A stretch of 64,000 nt of DNA from Sphingopyxis sp. CCNWLW2 (GTDB lineage: Bacteria; Pseudomonadota; Alphaproteobacteria; Sphingomonadales; Sphingomonadaceae): NCBI RefSeq assembly GCF_037095755.1, contig NZ_JBAWKJ010000003.1:496001-560000 (forward strand). Direction: 5' to 3'. The translations under genes and the position numbers were made by a program. Below, piece by piece: positions 1-8,818 of this stretch. The first letter of the stretch is position 1, and the number at the start of each line of letters is the position of its first letter. The notes beneath the pieces were generated by a model. The model saw nothing but the letters and a program-made list of their open reading frames with translations. It ran no database searches and had not been told where the DNA came from.

Positions 1-189
1 GAGGCGGAGGTGCGAGGTGACGAGCTGCGCCGCAGCTTCATTGTCGCCATGCTCCTGGAAGCGGCGCGCGAGCATATATTCCTGCTCGGGGGTCAGCAGG
101 GGGAATTTGCGGATTTCCGCCAGATAGCGATTCAGGCTGGCTTCGCCGCCAAGCGCTGGAACCGTGGCCGGAACGTTGCTTTTAGCCAT
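1..189 (-). CDS. rpoH: RNA polymerase sigma-32 factor RpoH (N-terminal part, cut by window edge)
   Basis: The first 63 codons are visible, read leftwards from an ATG at 187-189, and the gene runs off the left edge. The N-terminus has the alphaproteobacterial RpoH pattern: a short lead, then [20 protein letters not shown], then [19 protein letters not shown] of sigma region 1.2. RpoH directs core polymerase to heat-shock promoters. An AAGGGAAG purine run lies about 11 nt before the ATG. The gene follows rluD on the same strand after an 83-bp gap, an order common in sphingomonads. Whether the rest is intact cannot be judged here. Confidence 0.93.
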   Translation of the reverse strand, partial: MAKSNVPATVPALGGEASLNRYLAEIRKFPLLTPEQEYMLARRFQEHGDNEAAAQLVTSHLRL

Positions 190-272
190 TGGAGAGCGTC
201 TTCCCTTTAGAATCTTGAGTCAGAATATGCCGCGGTTGCTTCCGGCGGTCGAGATAGATTTTCATTCGAAAC

Positions 273-1229
273 CTAAACGCGCAATTCATCGATCAGTTCC
301 CGCATGTCGCTTGGGAGTTCGCTGTCGAGCGCGATGTTGTTACCGGTCACCGGATGAATAAAGCCCAAATGGGCCGCGTGCAATGCCTGCCGCACGAAAT
401 TCCGCGCTTTCAGCACTTCCGACAACGGCTTTCTGACGCGTCCATAGACCGGGTCGCCGACGAGCGGATGGCCGATATGCGCCATATGGACGCGCACCTG
501 ATGCGTCCGTCCGGTTTCCAGCCGGCACTCGACCAGAGTCGCATTCTTCAGCGGCTCGATCGTCCGATAATGGGTGATTGCATGCTTGCCGCGCCCTTCG
601 GCGACCACCGCCATCTTCTTGCGGTTCGTCGTCGAGCGGCCGAGCGCCGCGTCGATCGTGCCGTTCGCCGGCATCGGCCGCCCGGTCGCGATCGCGAGAT
701 AGCGGCGGTCGATGCTGTGCGCGGCGAACTGTTTCGCGAGGCCTTCGTGTGCCTTGTCGTGCTTCGCGGCGACGATCAGTCCGCTGGTATCCTTATCTAT
801 ACGGTGGACGATCCCCGGCCGCGCGACGCCGCCGATCCCCGACAACTGCCCCGCACAATGGTGGAGCAAGGCGTTGACCATCGTGCCGTCGAGATTGCCC
901 GCGGCGGGATGGACAACCATGCCCGCAGGCTTGTCGACCACGATCAGATGCTCGTCCTCGTAAGCGATGACCAAGCCCATATCCTGCGCGACATTATGCG
1001 CGGGCGTGGCGGCGGGCAGGCGAACCTCGACCGTCGCGGGCGCGGTCGCCTTTGCCGAGGGGTCCCAAAGAATTTTGCCGTCGGCGCCAACGACGCGGCC
1101 GCCCTTGATCAGGCTCTTCAATCTCTCGCGCGACAGGCTGGGCAGCGCTTCGGCGAGCGCCCGGTCGAGCCGCAGCCCGGCCGCGCTATCGTCCAGCGCT
1201 ACGGTCAAAATGTCGTCATCCCCCTGCAT
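273..1229 (-). CDS. rluD: RluA/RluD-family 23S rRNA pseudouridine synthase
   Basis: This 318-residue protein converts uridine to pseudouridine in 23S rRNA, probably the RluD positions in helix 69. An S4 RNA-binding domain occupies about residues 15-75 (GLRLDRALAEALPSLSRERL). The catalytic domain has the family signature HRIDKDTSGL with its catalytic Asp, and the later RTHQVRVHMA stretch. I chose the ATG at 1227-1229 because the S4 domain begins 15 residues later; the frame stays open 47 codons further upstream, but that part is low-complexity and overlaps the chpT start. It lies upstream of rpoH on the same strand and is divergent from chpT. Confidence 0.92.
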   Translation of the reverse strand: MQGDDDILTVALDDSAAGLRLDRALAEALPSLSRERLKSLIKGGRVVGADGKILWDPSAKATAPATVEVRLPAATPAHNVAQDMGLVIAYEDEHLIVVDKPAGMVVHPAAGNLDGTMVNALLHHCAGQLSGIGGVARPGIVHRIDKDTSGLIVAAKHDKAHEGLAKQFAAHSIDRRYLAIATGRPMPANGTIDAALGRSTTNRKKMAVVAEGRGKHAITHYRTIEPLKNATLVECRLETGRTHQVRVHMAHIGHPLVGDPVYGRVRKPLSEVLKARNFVRQALHAAHLGFIHPVTGNNIALDSELPSDMRELIDELRV

Positions 1230-1368
1230 TGATAGGAATGTGGTTTTCGGGCGTTGAAATTCAAGGGCCACGGCTCGCCGTATCGCGCTTGCTCTGGACG
1301 GGGTCCGTGCCGTAGGAGCGGCCCATGCCGGAAATGTCCGGACACTGCGCTGGGGAGCCTTTTCATCC

Positions 1369-2010
1369 ATGTCCGACGATCGCGTCGATTTCGCCTCGAT
1401 GCTGGCCTCGCGCCTGTGTCACGACCTGCTGAGCCCTGTCGGCGCCTTCGCCAACGGTCTCGAACTGCTCGCCGATGAGAAAGACCCGGCGATGCGCGAG
1501 CGTTGCTTCGAACTGCTCGAACAAAGCGCGCGGACCTCGGCGAACAAGCTCAAATTCTTTCGCCTGGCGTTCGGCTCGGCGGGCGGGTTCGGCGAGCTTG
1601 TTCCCGCCGATGAGGCGAAGTCGGCGATTCAGGGTATCATCGGCGACCGCGCGATCGAACTCAACTGGATGATCGGGACCGATCCGCTGCCCAAGCCCGC
1701 GGTGAAGATCATCCTCAACCTGTCGCTCCTTCTCGTCGATGCGCTGGTACGCGGCGGACGGCTCGATATCGGCTGCGAAAAGCAGGGGGAGGGCATCGAG
1801 ATCGCGCTGCATGTCGAGGCCGAGCGCATCTTCCTCGACGCCGACGTCGAACGCATCCTTGCCGAAGGCGAGGGCGCAAGCCCGATGACCTCGCGCACCG
1901 CGCCCGCGGTGCTGGTGCAGGCGGTGGCGCGGCAGAATGACGGCACGGTGATGCTGGCGCGCGAAACGCCGACGTCGCTGCTTGTCGGCGCCGTTCTCCG
2001 CGGCCGCTAA
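1369..2010 (+). CDS. chpT: Histidine phosphotransferase ChpT
   Basis: A 213-residue cytoplasmic phosphotransferase. The H-box at residues 14-25 (SRLCHDLLSPVG) contains the phospho-accepting His18, followed by the long DHp helix (AFANGLELLADE). The C-terminal half resembles a degenerate kinase ATP-binding fold and has no recognisable N or G boxes, as is known for ChpT. In alphaproteobacteria ChpT passes phosphate from CckA to CtrA and CpdR; a cckA candidate lies at 18220. A GGGGAG ribosome-binding sequence precedes the ATG. The next gene on the strand is cheA, 117 bp on, an unusual but biologically sensible neighbour because CtrA often governs motility. Confidence 0.88.
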   Translation: MSDDRVDFASMLASRLCHDLLSPVGAFANGLELLADEKDPAMRERCFELLEQSARTSANKLKFFRLAFGSAGGFGELVPADEAKSAIQGIIGDRAIELNWMIGTDPLPKPAVKIILNLSLLLVDALVRGGRLDIGCEKQGEGIEIALHVEAERIFLDADVERILAEGEGASPMTSRTAPAVLVQAVARQNDGTVMLARETPTSLLVGAVLRGR

Positions 2011-2061
2011 CCCCCAACATCGTGTTGCGGCGCTGATTTTTCCCTTCGCCGTACGCACCAG

Positions 2062-2080
2062 TAAAACCCTCCTTAACCAT
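2062..2080 (+). promoter_or_regulatory. CtrA-like box upstream of cheA
   Basis: The sequence TAAA-N7-TTAACCAT matches the CtrA consensus TTAA-N7-TTAA with one mismatch in the first half, and the second half is the extended TTAACCAT form. It lies about 50 bp before the chosen cheA start. CtrA control of chemotaxis and motility genes is well known in the class; binding here is inferred from the match alone. Confidence 0.35.
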
Positions 2081-2127
2081 TGTGCGCCATGGTGGAGCCT
2101 CGATTTCTGGGGCGAACCGACACCTTC

Positions 2128-4518
2128 ATGGACGATCTGCTGAACGACTTTCTGGCCGAAACGGCGGAAATCCTTGCCGAAGCCGGCGGGGCCATTGTCG
2201 CGTGGGAGGCGGACCCCGCTGATCGGGCGCAGCTCGACGCGATTTTCCGGCTCGTCCACACCATCAAGGGCAGCTCGGGCTTTCTGGCCCTGCCGCGCGT
2301 TACCGCCTTGTCGCATGCCGCCGAGGATGCGCTCGATCAGGTGCGGCGCGGCAACCGCCTGGCGAACGCTACGCTCGTCACCGGCGTGCTTGGTATCCTC
2401 GACCGGCTGGGCGACCTTTGCACGGCGCTGAGCCAGAATGGTATCGAGCCGGCCGGCAACGATCGCGATGTCATCGGCGCGCTCGCGGGCGATGTTCTCG
2501 AAGAGGCGCCGTTCGAGGTCGCGGGCGTTCCGCTCCGCCGCGACGATGATTTCAGCGCCGAACTGCAAAGCTGGCGCTCGATCCGCGTGCCCTTGCCGTT
2601 GCTCGACAGCGTGATGACCGGGGTCACCGACATCGTGCTGGCGCGCAATGAATTTGCGCGGATGCTCCGCGAATCGGGCGCCGATCTGTCGGTCATCGCC
2701 TCGTTCGACCGTCTGTCCGACTCGATCGCCGGGATGCGCCAGTCGGTCAGCCAGATGCGGATGCAGCGGATCGATAAGCTCTTCGCCCCGCTGCCGCGCA
2801 TCGTCCGCGATCTTGCCAAGGATATGGGCAAGAAAATCGCCTTCCAGACGAGCGGCGGCGAAGTCGAGCTCGACCGCGAGATGATGGAGAATATCCGCGA
2901 TCCGCTGATCCATATCGTCCGCAACGCGATCGATCATGGCATCGAGCCGCTCGAGGACCGCGTCGCTGCGGGCAAGGACATCACCGCGACGATCTCGGTC
3001 TCGGCGCGCCAGTCGGGCAACCAGATCGAAATCGAAGTGCGCGACGACGGCCGCGGGCTGTCGCCCGATGCCCTGACCGCAAAGGCGATCGCCTCGCGCC
3101 TCCTGACCGCGACCGAGGCGCGCGCGCTGGCGCCGAAGGAAAAGCTCGACCTGATCTTCCGCCCCGGCTTTTCGACCGCGGCGAAGGTCACCGCGGTCTC
3201 CGGCCGCGGCGTCGGCATGGATATTGTGAAGGCGAATGTCGAAAAGATCGGCGGCATCGTCGAACTGCGCAACGAAGAGGGGCGCGGGCTCGCGATCCTG
3301 CTCCGCGTGCCTATGACGCTGACGATCATTTCGGGGCTGATGGTCCGTGCTGCAGGGCAGTATTTCGCGATCCCGCGCGGCGCGGTGCGAGAGATTCTGC
3401 TGGAAAACGGCGATACGGTGCGCATCGATCAACTCGGTGGCGGCGAACTGGCGACGGTACGCGGCGAGCAATTTCCGCTCCTTCGCCTTGAAAATATATT
3501 GGGCCGCGAGCGCGACCAGGGTGACGACAGCGACGACCGCGCGCTTGTCATCGTCCGTCCGGGGCAGGGGCAAAGCTATGCGCTCAGCGTTGCGGCGATC
3601 CACGACCATGAGGAACTCGTCATCAAACCCGCGGCGCCGATGATCATGGCGACGGGGCTCTATGCCGGCACGACGCTGCCCGACAACGGCCGCCCCGTCC
3701 TGTTGCTCGATGTCCAGGGTCTGCTGGCCACCGCGGCGATCGACGCCAGCGAAGCGGGTCGCAGCCATGACCGGATGGCCGAAGCAGAGGCCGAAGCCGC
3801 GGCGGCGCGCAACGCCGTGCAGTTGCTGCTGTTCCGCGACATGAACAGCCGCGTCCGCGGCGTACGCCTGTCGGTGATCGAGCGGGTCGAGGAAGTTCCT
3901 GCATCGGCGCTGTTCGAAAGCGCGAGCCGCGTGCAGGCGCAGATTGGCGACGATATTTTCCCCGTCCATGCCGCGGCGCTGCCCGGCGGCGAGGGGACGC
4001 TGAAGCTCCTTCGCCTCTACGACGGCCGCTCGGTGCTCTGTTACCCGATCGCCGAGGTGATCGACATCGTCCGCTTGCCCGACGCCGTCCAGCCGTCGGC
4101 GGCGCCCGGCCTGATCGCCGGCGTTGTGCTCGTCGGCGGCGAGCCGGTCGAACTGATCGATCCCTTCTGGCTGATGGAACAATATGCCGCGGGCGTCCCT
4201 GCATCCGCGCAGCGTCAACCGCTCTGCCGCCTTGCCGACGACCATGACGGCTGGGGCGGCAATTTCCTCGCGCCGATTCTTCGCAACGCTGGCTACCGCG
4301 TCGTCCTGGGCGACGATCCGTCGGATGAAACACCCGATGTCCTGTTGTGCCTCACCGAAGAGAACGAGCCTTTCGGACATGTCGACGGCGACGTACCGGT
4401 GATCCGCCTGCGCACCTCGATCGCCGCCGCGGGACCGGAAGACGAAACCGTCTATCGCTATGATCGTCAGGCGCTGCTCGACGCGCTGCGCCGCCAGGTC
4501 GGGGGAGAGCGCGCATGA
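2128..4518 (+). CDS. cheA: Chemotaxis histidine kinase CheA with C-terminal receiver-like domain
   Basis: A 796-residue kinase that phosphorylates CheY and CheB. The Hpt domain carries phospho-His44 in LVHTIKGSSGF. The CheA dimerisation and HATPase domains follow (HIVRNAIDHGIE as N box, DDGRGLS, GRGVGMDIV), then a CheW-like domain from about residue 400 (GLMVRAAGQYFAIPRGAVREIL) and a second CheW-like stretch. The last ~95 residues look like a receiver domain, but the site of the phospho-Asp reads DVLLCLTEE, so it appears unable to accept phosphate. I chose the ATG at 2128 because the family begins MDDLL; ATGs at 2080 and 2089 are possible. The 3' end overlaps cheW by 4 nt. Confidence 0.9.
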   Translation: MDDLLNDFLAETAEILAEAGGAIVAWEADPADRAQLDAIFRLVHTIKGSSGFLALPRVTALSHAAEDALDQVRRGNRLANATLVTGVLGILDRLGDLCTALSQNGIEPAGNDRDVIGALAGDVLEEAPFEVAGVPLRRDDDFSAELQSWRSIRVPLPLLDSVMTGVTDIVLARNEFARMLRESGADLSVIASFDRLSDSIAGMRQSVSQMRMQRIDKLFAPLPRIVRDLAKDMGKKIAFQTSGGEVELDREMMENIRDPLIHIVRNAIDHGIEPLEDRVAAGKDITATISVSARQSGNQIEIEVRDDGRGLSPDALTAKAIASRLLTATEARALAPKEKLDLIFRPGFSTAAKVTAVSGRGVGMDIVKANVEKIGGIVELRNEEGRGLAILLRVPMTLTIISGLMVRAAGQYFAIPRGAVREILLENGDTVRIDQLGGGELATVRGEQFPLLRLENILGRERDQGDDSDDRALVIVRPGQGQSYALSVAAIHDHEELVIKPAAPMIMATGLYAGTTLPDNGRPVLLLDVQGLLATAAIDASEAGRSHDRMAEAEAEAAAARNAVQLLLFRDMNSRVRGVRLSVIERVEEVPASALFESASRVQAQIGDDIFPVHAAALPGGEGTLKLLRLYDGRSVLCYPIAEVIDIVRLPDAVQPSAAPGLIAGVVLVGGEPVELIDPFWLMEQYAAGVPASAQRQPLCRLADDHDGWGGNFLAPILRNAGYRVVLGDDPSDETPDVLLCLTEENEPFGHVDGDVPVIRLRTSIAAAGPEDETVYRYDRQALLDALRRQVGGERA

Positions 4519-4952
4519 TGGACAAACTCTATCTGATCGCGCGCATCGCCGATACGCGCGTCGCCTTGCGCAGCCGCGCGATCAATTCGGTCGTCACCGT
4601 CGGCACGCCCGTCGAAGTGCCCGCCGCGCCGCCGCATGTCGCCGGGCTCTTTGCGCTGCGCAGCCGTGTCTTCACCCTCATCGACCCACATGTCGTCATC
4701 GGCCTGCCCGCGGTGCCCGTCGCGCCGGGACAGCGCGTGATCGTCGTCGACGTCGCCGAGCATGGCTATGCGCTGCTCGCCGACGAGATCGAGGATGTCT
4801 GTTTCATCGACGCGCCCGAAACGCGCATCGCCGGAAAGCTGCTTCCCGGCTGGGCGCGGGTCGCCGACGCGATGATCGAACATCAGGGTAGTTCGCTGCT
4901 CGTTGTTGATCCATCCAACTTTATCACGCTGCCGGCCTTAAAAGCGGCATGA
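4515..4952 (+). CDS. cheW: Chemotaxis coupling protein CheW
   Basis: A 145-residue single CheW domain that links chemoreceptors to CheA. It has the expected run of short beta strands, including VAGLFALRSRVFTLIDPH and the conserved hydrophobic core around RVIVVDVAEHGYALLADEIEDV. The ATG overlaps the cheA stop (ATGA), implying translational coupling. A second ATG three bases later (4518) is an alternative start. No chemoreceptor gene lies in the window, so CheW must serve receptors encoded elsewhere. Confidence 0.85.
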   Translation: MMDKLYLIARIADTRVALRSRAINSVVTVGTPVEVPAAPPHVAGLFALRSRVFTLIDPHVVIGLPAVPVAPGQRVIVVDVAEHGYALLADEIEDVCFIDAPETRIAGKLLPGWARVADAMIEHQGSSLLVVDPSNFITLPALKAA

Positions 4953-5028
4953 ATTCGGTCGTTTATTAACGGGCTGCACACGCCTTCACCGTATACATGG
5001 CCAAATCCCGGGGGTCGGAGTTAACTGA

Positions 5029-5403
5029 ATGTCGAAATCTTGTCTGGTGGTCGATGACAGCAAAGTCATTCGCAAGGTCGCACGTCATATCCTTGAAAGC
5101 ATGTCCTTCGCCGTCGAAGAGGCGGCTGACGGGCAGGAGGCACTGACCTTCTGCCAAGCCAATCGTCCCGACGTCATTCTGCTCGACTGGAACATGCCGG
5201 TGATGAGTGGAATGGAGTTCCTCGGCGCGTTCAACGATCTCGATTATGGGCGCGAAGAACGCCCGCGCGTCGTTTTCTGCACGACCGAAAACAGCATCGA
5301 CCATATCCGTGCCGCGATCGAAGCCGGCGCGGACGAATATGTGATGAAGCCGTTCGACCGCGAAACGCTCGAAGGAAAGCTGCAGCTCGTCGGCATTGCC
5401 TGA
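5029..5403 (+). CDS. cheY: Single-domain response regulator, CheY type
   Basis: A 124-residue receiver with the acidic pair at residues 9-10 (VVDDSK), phospho-acceptor Asp53 in LLDWNMPVMSG, Thr in VFCTTEN and the conserved Lys in VMKPFD. There is no output domain. Its position between cheW and cheB identifies it as the chemotaxis regulator that acts on the flagellar motor or as a phosphate sink. A GGGGGTCGGAG purine run lies before the ATG. The 76-bp gap from cheW is the widest in the che cluster and may hold an internal promoter. Confidence 0.9.
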   Translation: MSKSCLVVDDSKVIRKVARHILESMSFAVEEAADGQEALTFCQANRPDVILLDWNMPVMSGMEFLGAFNDLDYGREERPRVVFCTTENSIDHIRAAIEAGADEYVMKPFDRETLEGKLQLVGIA

Positions 5404-5413
5404 GGTTTTTTAG

Positions 5414-6526
5414 GTGGCCCGTCCACAACGCCTGATATCCGATCCCGAACCAACCGCCCGCACCGTGCGCGTGATGCTCGTCGACGACAGCCTTGTCGTC
5501 CGCAGCATCCTCGAGCGGATCGTCGATCAGCGGCCGGGGCTCAAGATCTGCGCCTCCGTCGCCTCGGCGCATGACGCGCTCGAATATCTGGCGCGCGAGC
5601 CCGTCGATGTCGTCGTGCTCGATATCGAGATGCCCGGGATGAACGGCATCGACGCCTTGCCGCACATATTGGAGCGCGCCGAAAAGGCCCGCGTCCTCAT
5701 CCTCTCCTCGAACTGCGTCGAGGGCGGTCCCGCCGCGATCGACGCGCTCGCGCTCGGCGCCAGCGACACGCTGGCCAAACCGGGGCGCGGCAGCTTCTCG
5801 GGGCGTTTCGCCGAGGTGCTGACCGAGCGGATTATCACGCTCGGCCATCAACGCGACTTTCCGGCGCCGGTCCCGGCCGCCGAACGCCCGGCGCCGGCGC
5901 CCGCCGCCTTCGCGATCGACACCGACCAGCCAATCGACTGTATTGCGGTCGCGGCATCGACCGGCGGTATTCCCGCCTTCGCCAATTTCCTCGCGCACCT
6001 CGATCCCAGGATCAGCGCGCCGATCCTGCTCACCCAGCATCTGCCCGACGCCTTCATGGAATTTTACGCCAAGCAGATCGCGACGATGACGACGCGCCGT
6101 GTCCGCGTTGCCGAAGCCGGCATGGCCGTCGAGCGCGGCTGCATCTATCTCGCGCCGGGCGATGCGCATCTGCTCGTCGTCGCCAATGGGCGCCGCCGCG
6201 AAATCGCGCTCGATCGCCGCGTCGTCGACAATGGCTGCTGCCCGTCGGCCGACCCGATGCTCGATTCGGTCGCCGACATCTTCGGCAAGGGCGGCGTCGC
6301 GGTGATCCTTAGCGGCATGGGGCGCGACGGCGCGATCGGCGCGGCGCGGCTGAAAGAGGCTGGCGGCACGATTTTCGCGCAGGCGCCCGAAAGCTGTGTG
6401 ATCTGGGGCATGCCGGGCGCGGTCGCGAAGGCGGGCATCGCCGCGGCGACGCTGAACCCCGACGCGATCGCGCTGATGCTCGGCAGCTTTCTGCAAGGGC
6501 GCGGGCAGGGGCGCCGCAAGCCATGA
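5414..6526 (+). CDS. cheB: Protein-glutamate methylesterase/glutaminase CheB
   Basis: A 370-residue two-domain protein that demethylates chemoreceptors. The receiver at residues 18-130 has phospho-Asp70 in VLDIEMPGMNG. A Pro/Ala-rich linker (about 148-168) leads to the CheB esterase domain with Ser182 (VAASTGG), His209 (LTQHLP) and Asp305 (GMGRDG) as the catalytic triad. It starts with GTG 10 nt after cheY and overlaps cheR by 4 nt. All key residues are present. Confidence 0.93.
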   Translation: MARPQRLISDPEPTARTVRVMLVDDSLVVRSILERIVDQRPGLKICASVASAHDALEYLAREPVDVVVLDIEMPGMNGIDALPHILERAEKARVLILSSNCVEGGPAAIDALALGASDTLAKPGRGSFSGRFAEVLTERIITLGHQRDFPAPVPAAERPAPAPAAFAIDTDQPIDCIAVAASTGGIPAFANFLAHLDPRISAPILLTQHLPDAFMEFYAKQIATMTTRRVRVAEAGMAVERGCIYLAPGDAHLLVVANGRRREIALDRRVVDNGCCPSADPMLDSVADIFGKGGVAVILSGMGRDGAIGAARLKEAGGTIFAQAPESCVIWGMPGAVAKAGIAAATLNPDAIALMLGSFLQGRGQGRRKP

Positions 6527-7380
6527 TGGACGGAAGCGCCAGCGAATCGGCCTACCGCGTCCTGATGGGGGTGCTCGAATCGCGGACGGGGCAAGCATTG
6601 TCGCCGAACCGCATTTGGCGGATCGAAATGTCGCTGAAACCCGTGATGCAGCGCCACGGCATCGCCGATCTCGATGCGCTCGTCGCGGCGCTGGTCACTT
6701 CGAACAGCCGGCAGCTGCTCGACGACACCGTCGATGCGATGCTCAACAACGAAACCTATTTCTACCGCGAATATAGCGTGTTCGACGAGATTGCTGCGAC
6801 CGCGCTTGAACAGATTCGCGAGATCAACAAACTGCGCCGCCGGCTGACCATCTGGCATTGCGGTGTGTCGACCGGCCAGGAAGCCTATTCGCTGGCAATG
6901 CTGATCGCCGAACAGGGCACGAAATGGGCGGGCTGGCAGGTCGATATCGTTGGCACCGACGTCAGCTATCATGCGATTTCACGCGCGCGCGTCGGCCTTT
7001 ACAGCCAGTTCGAGATCCAGCGCGGCCTGCCCGTGCAGCGCATGGTGCGCTGGTTCGACCAGACCGAGGGCGGATGGCTCGCCAAGGCGGACCTGCGCCG
7101 CCGCGTCGATTTTTCGGTGCAGAATATGCTCACCGACCGGCCGCCGCTGGCGAGCCCCGCCGACCTGATCTTCTGCCGCAACCTGCTGCTCTATTTCTCG
7201 GCACCGATGCGCCAGAAAGCCTTTGCACGGCTCCGCGCGGTGGCGGCGCCGCAAAGTTTTCTCGTGCTCGGCGCGGGCGAGACGGTGCTCGGCCAGACCG
7301 ACCAGTTCGTCGCGAGCCCGCGCCTGCGCGGCCTTTACGAGCCCGCCGATCAGCAGGGGCGCCGCGCCGCCGCGGCCTAG
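6523..7380 (+). CDS. cheR: Chemotaxis protein methyltransferase CheR
   Basis: A 285-residue SAM-dependent methyltransferase that methylates glutamates on chemoreceptors, opposing CheB. An N-terminal helical domain (about residues 1-80, ending NNETYFYRE) precedes the Rossmann-like domain with the SAM loop CGVSTGQEAYSLAM. The later DLIFCRNLLLYFS motif is typical of CheR. The ATG overlaps the cheB stop. It closes the cheA-W-Y-B-R cluster. Confidence 0.93.
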   Translation: MMDGSASESAYRVLMGVLESRTGQALSPNRIWRIEMSLKPVMQRHGIADLDALVAALVTSNSRQLLDDTVDAMLNNETYFYREYSVFDEIAATALEQIREINKLRRRLTIWHCGVSTGQEAYSLAMLIAEQGTKWAGWQVDIVGTDVSYHAISRARVGLYSQFEIQRGLPVQRMVRWFDQTEGGWLAKADLRRRVDFSVQNMLTDRPPLASPADLIFCRNLLLYFSAPMRQKAFARLRAVAAPQSFLVLGAGETVLGQTDQFVASPRLRGLYEPADQQGRRAAAA

Positions 7381-7458
7381 GACAGGCTCCGCCTTGCTTT
7401 TTGCGCGCCAGTGGCGCAATCGACGGCTTGGCAAGCACAGGACGGGTCCCCCGAGCGC

Positions 7459-8148
7459 ATGAGCGATTTTATCGAACGCTGGTCTCCCAATTTCGACGAG
7501 CGCGCGCTGCCCATCTCGATGATCGTGCTGCATTATACCGGTATGAAGAGCGGTGCCGAAGCCATTGATTGGCTTGCCAATCCTGAATCCAGCGTGTCGG
7601 CGCACTATGTCGTCAGCGAGGACGGGCAGATCACGCAGATGGTGCCCGAAGAGAGGCGCGCCTGGCACGCGGGCAAGTCGCACTGGCGCGGCATCAGCGA
7701 CATCAATTCGGCGAGCGTCGGGATCGAGATCGTCAATCCGGGGCATGAATGGGGCTATGTGCCGTTCCCCGACCCGCAGGTCGCCTCGGTCGTCCGCCTC
7801 GTCCACCAGATCAAGGACCGGCATTCGGTCACGCGCGGCAACGTCATCGGCCATTCGGACATCGCCCCGACGCGCAAGCAGGACCCGGGCGAGCTGTTCC
7901 CGTGGGAGGAGCTTGCACGCCGCCGCCTCGCGCTGCCGCGCCCGACCAAGAAGCTTACCGATCCGTTGTGGACCGACGCGGGCTTCCTGCTCGCGCTCGA
8001 ACGCTTCGGTTACGATGTGACCGACGGGTTCGCAGCGACCGTCGCGTTCCAGCGCCGCTTTCGTCCCGAACTGATCGACGGCACGATCGACGGCGAATGC
8101 CGCGCGATATTGCTCGCGCTGCTGCTTCCCCAGCCCGAAGGCAATTGA
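7459..8148 (+). CDS. N-acetylmuramoyl-L-alanine amidase (amidase_2 family)
   Basis: A 229-residue zinc amidase that cleaves the bond between muramic acid and the stem peptide. Zinc ligands are His25 (IVLHYTG), His132 and Asp142 (GHSDIAPTRKQDPG), with Glu90 as likely catalytic residue (VGIEIVNPG). A short C-terminal peptidoglycan-binding-like helical region follows (about 165-225). No signal peptide is visible from the chosen ATG, so it may act in the cytoplasm on recycled murein or be exported by an unrecognised route. I chose the ATG at 7459 since residues upstream are non-conserved in character. It may be AmiD-like. Confidence 0.85.
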   Translation: MSDFIERWSPNFDERALPISMIVLHYTGMKSGAEAIDWLANPESSVSAHYVVSEDGQITQMVPEERRAWHAGKSHWRGISDINSASVGIEIVNPGHEWGYVPFPDPQVASVVRLVHQIKDRHSVTRGNVIGHSDIAPTRKQDPGELFPWEELARRRLALPRPTKKLTDPLWTDAGFLLALERFGYDVTDGFAATVAFQRRFRPELIDGTIDGECRAILLALLLPQPEGN

Positions 8149-8189
8149 TTCCTCGTCAAAGCGCCCGATGAGGGCTATACTCGCTCCCG

Positions 8190-8574
8190 CCAGAGGGTCG
8201 GGCGATCGCCGCTTTCGCAAGAAAGGGGAGGAAAGTCCGGGCTCCACGGAAATCACGGTGCCGGATAACGTCCGGCGGACCGGGCTTCGGCCAGGTTCAG
8301 GGAAAGTGCCACAGAGAGCAGACCGCCAAAGGCTTCGGCCCGGCGAAAGGTGAAAGGGTGCGGTAAGAGCGCACCGCGCGGCTGGTAACAGGCGCGGCAC
8401 GGCAAACCCCACCGGGAGCAAGGTCGAATAGGGACGGTACGAGGCAACTCAGGGCTGATTCCGGCCCAGCCGTCCGGGTTGACTGCTTGAGCGTTCGGGT
8501 AACCGTTCGCCTAGAGGAATGATCGCACAGTCCCCGCAAGGGGATGGACAGAACCCGGCTTATAGACCCTCTGG
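8190..8574 (+). ncRNA. rnpB: RNase P RNA (rnpB)
   Basis: The catalytic RNA that trims the 5' ends of pre-tRNAs. The 10-nt ends CCAGAGGGTC (8190-8199) and GACCCTCTGG (8565-8574) pair perfectly as helix P1. The universal core GAGGAAAGTCCGGGCTCC follows P2/P3 near 8228-8245, and CAGGGAAAGTGCCACAGAGA, GGTAAGAGCGCACCG and the 3' segment CAGAACCCGGCTTATAGACC are all present. The fold is the ancestral type A. The exact mature ends may differ by a few bases. Confidence 0.95.
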
Positions 8575-8655
8575 CACCTCTCCCCCAACGCCGCCTGCGG
8601 AACCGCCCGCGCGCGGACCGCGTTCTAAGCGGACCAGTAGGAAGGGAAGCGCATC

Positions 8656-8811
8656 ATGAAAGTCGTCGATGACCATGTCGAAGTGACCGAGACCGAGGCG
8701 AGCAGCGGGGTCAAAGGACATAATGTCCGCTATGTGCTGGCTTTCTCGCTGGTCGCGGTGATTATCGTCATGTCCGCGATCTGGATCATCCCGGTTCTCC
8801 TGCAACCATAG
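8656..8811 (+). CDS. Small single-pass membrane protein, 51 residues
   Basis: The predicted protein has a charged N-terminus (MKVVDDHVEVTETEASSG) and one transmembrane helix near residues 26-47 (VLAFSLVAVIIVMSAIWII). An AGGAAGGGAAG ribosome-binding sequence lies about 7 nt before the ATG, which supports a real gene. It sits in the gap between rnpB and a convergent gene, with its stop 7 nt from the end of that gene. I do not recognise the family; the size and single helix would fit a small inner-membrane accessory protein. Confidence 0.6.
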   Translation: MKVVDDHVEVTETEASSGVKGHNVRYVLAFSLVAVIIVMSAIWIIPVLLQP

Positions 8812-8818
8812 GAAAGCC

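Noticed and set aside
1213..1240. GATAGGAATGTGG near the rluD start as a further copy of the conserved element
   Set aside because: It lacks TGTAGGAAAG and the AACCATAT half at the right spacing; similarity is at chance level.
1363..4380. A very long open frame on the minus strand opposite cheA (about 1000 codons)
   Set aside because: It is antisense to a well-supported gene, Arg/Asp/His-rich and without any domain; long antisense frames are expected in GC-rich DNA.
8253..8539. Open frames on the minus strand across 8253-8539
   Set aside because: They lie entirely inside the RNase P RNA gene and have no protein-like features.
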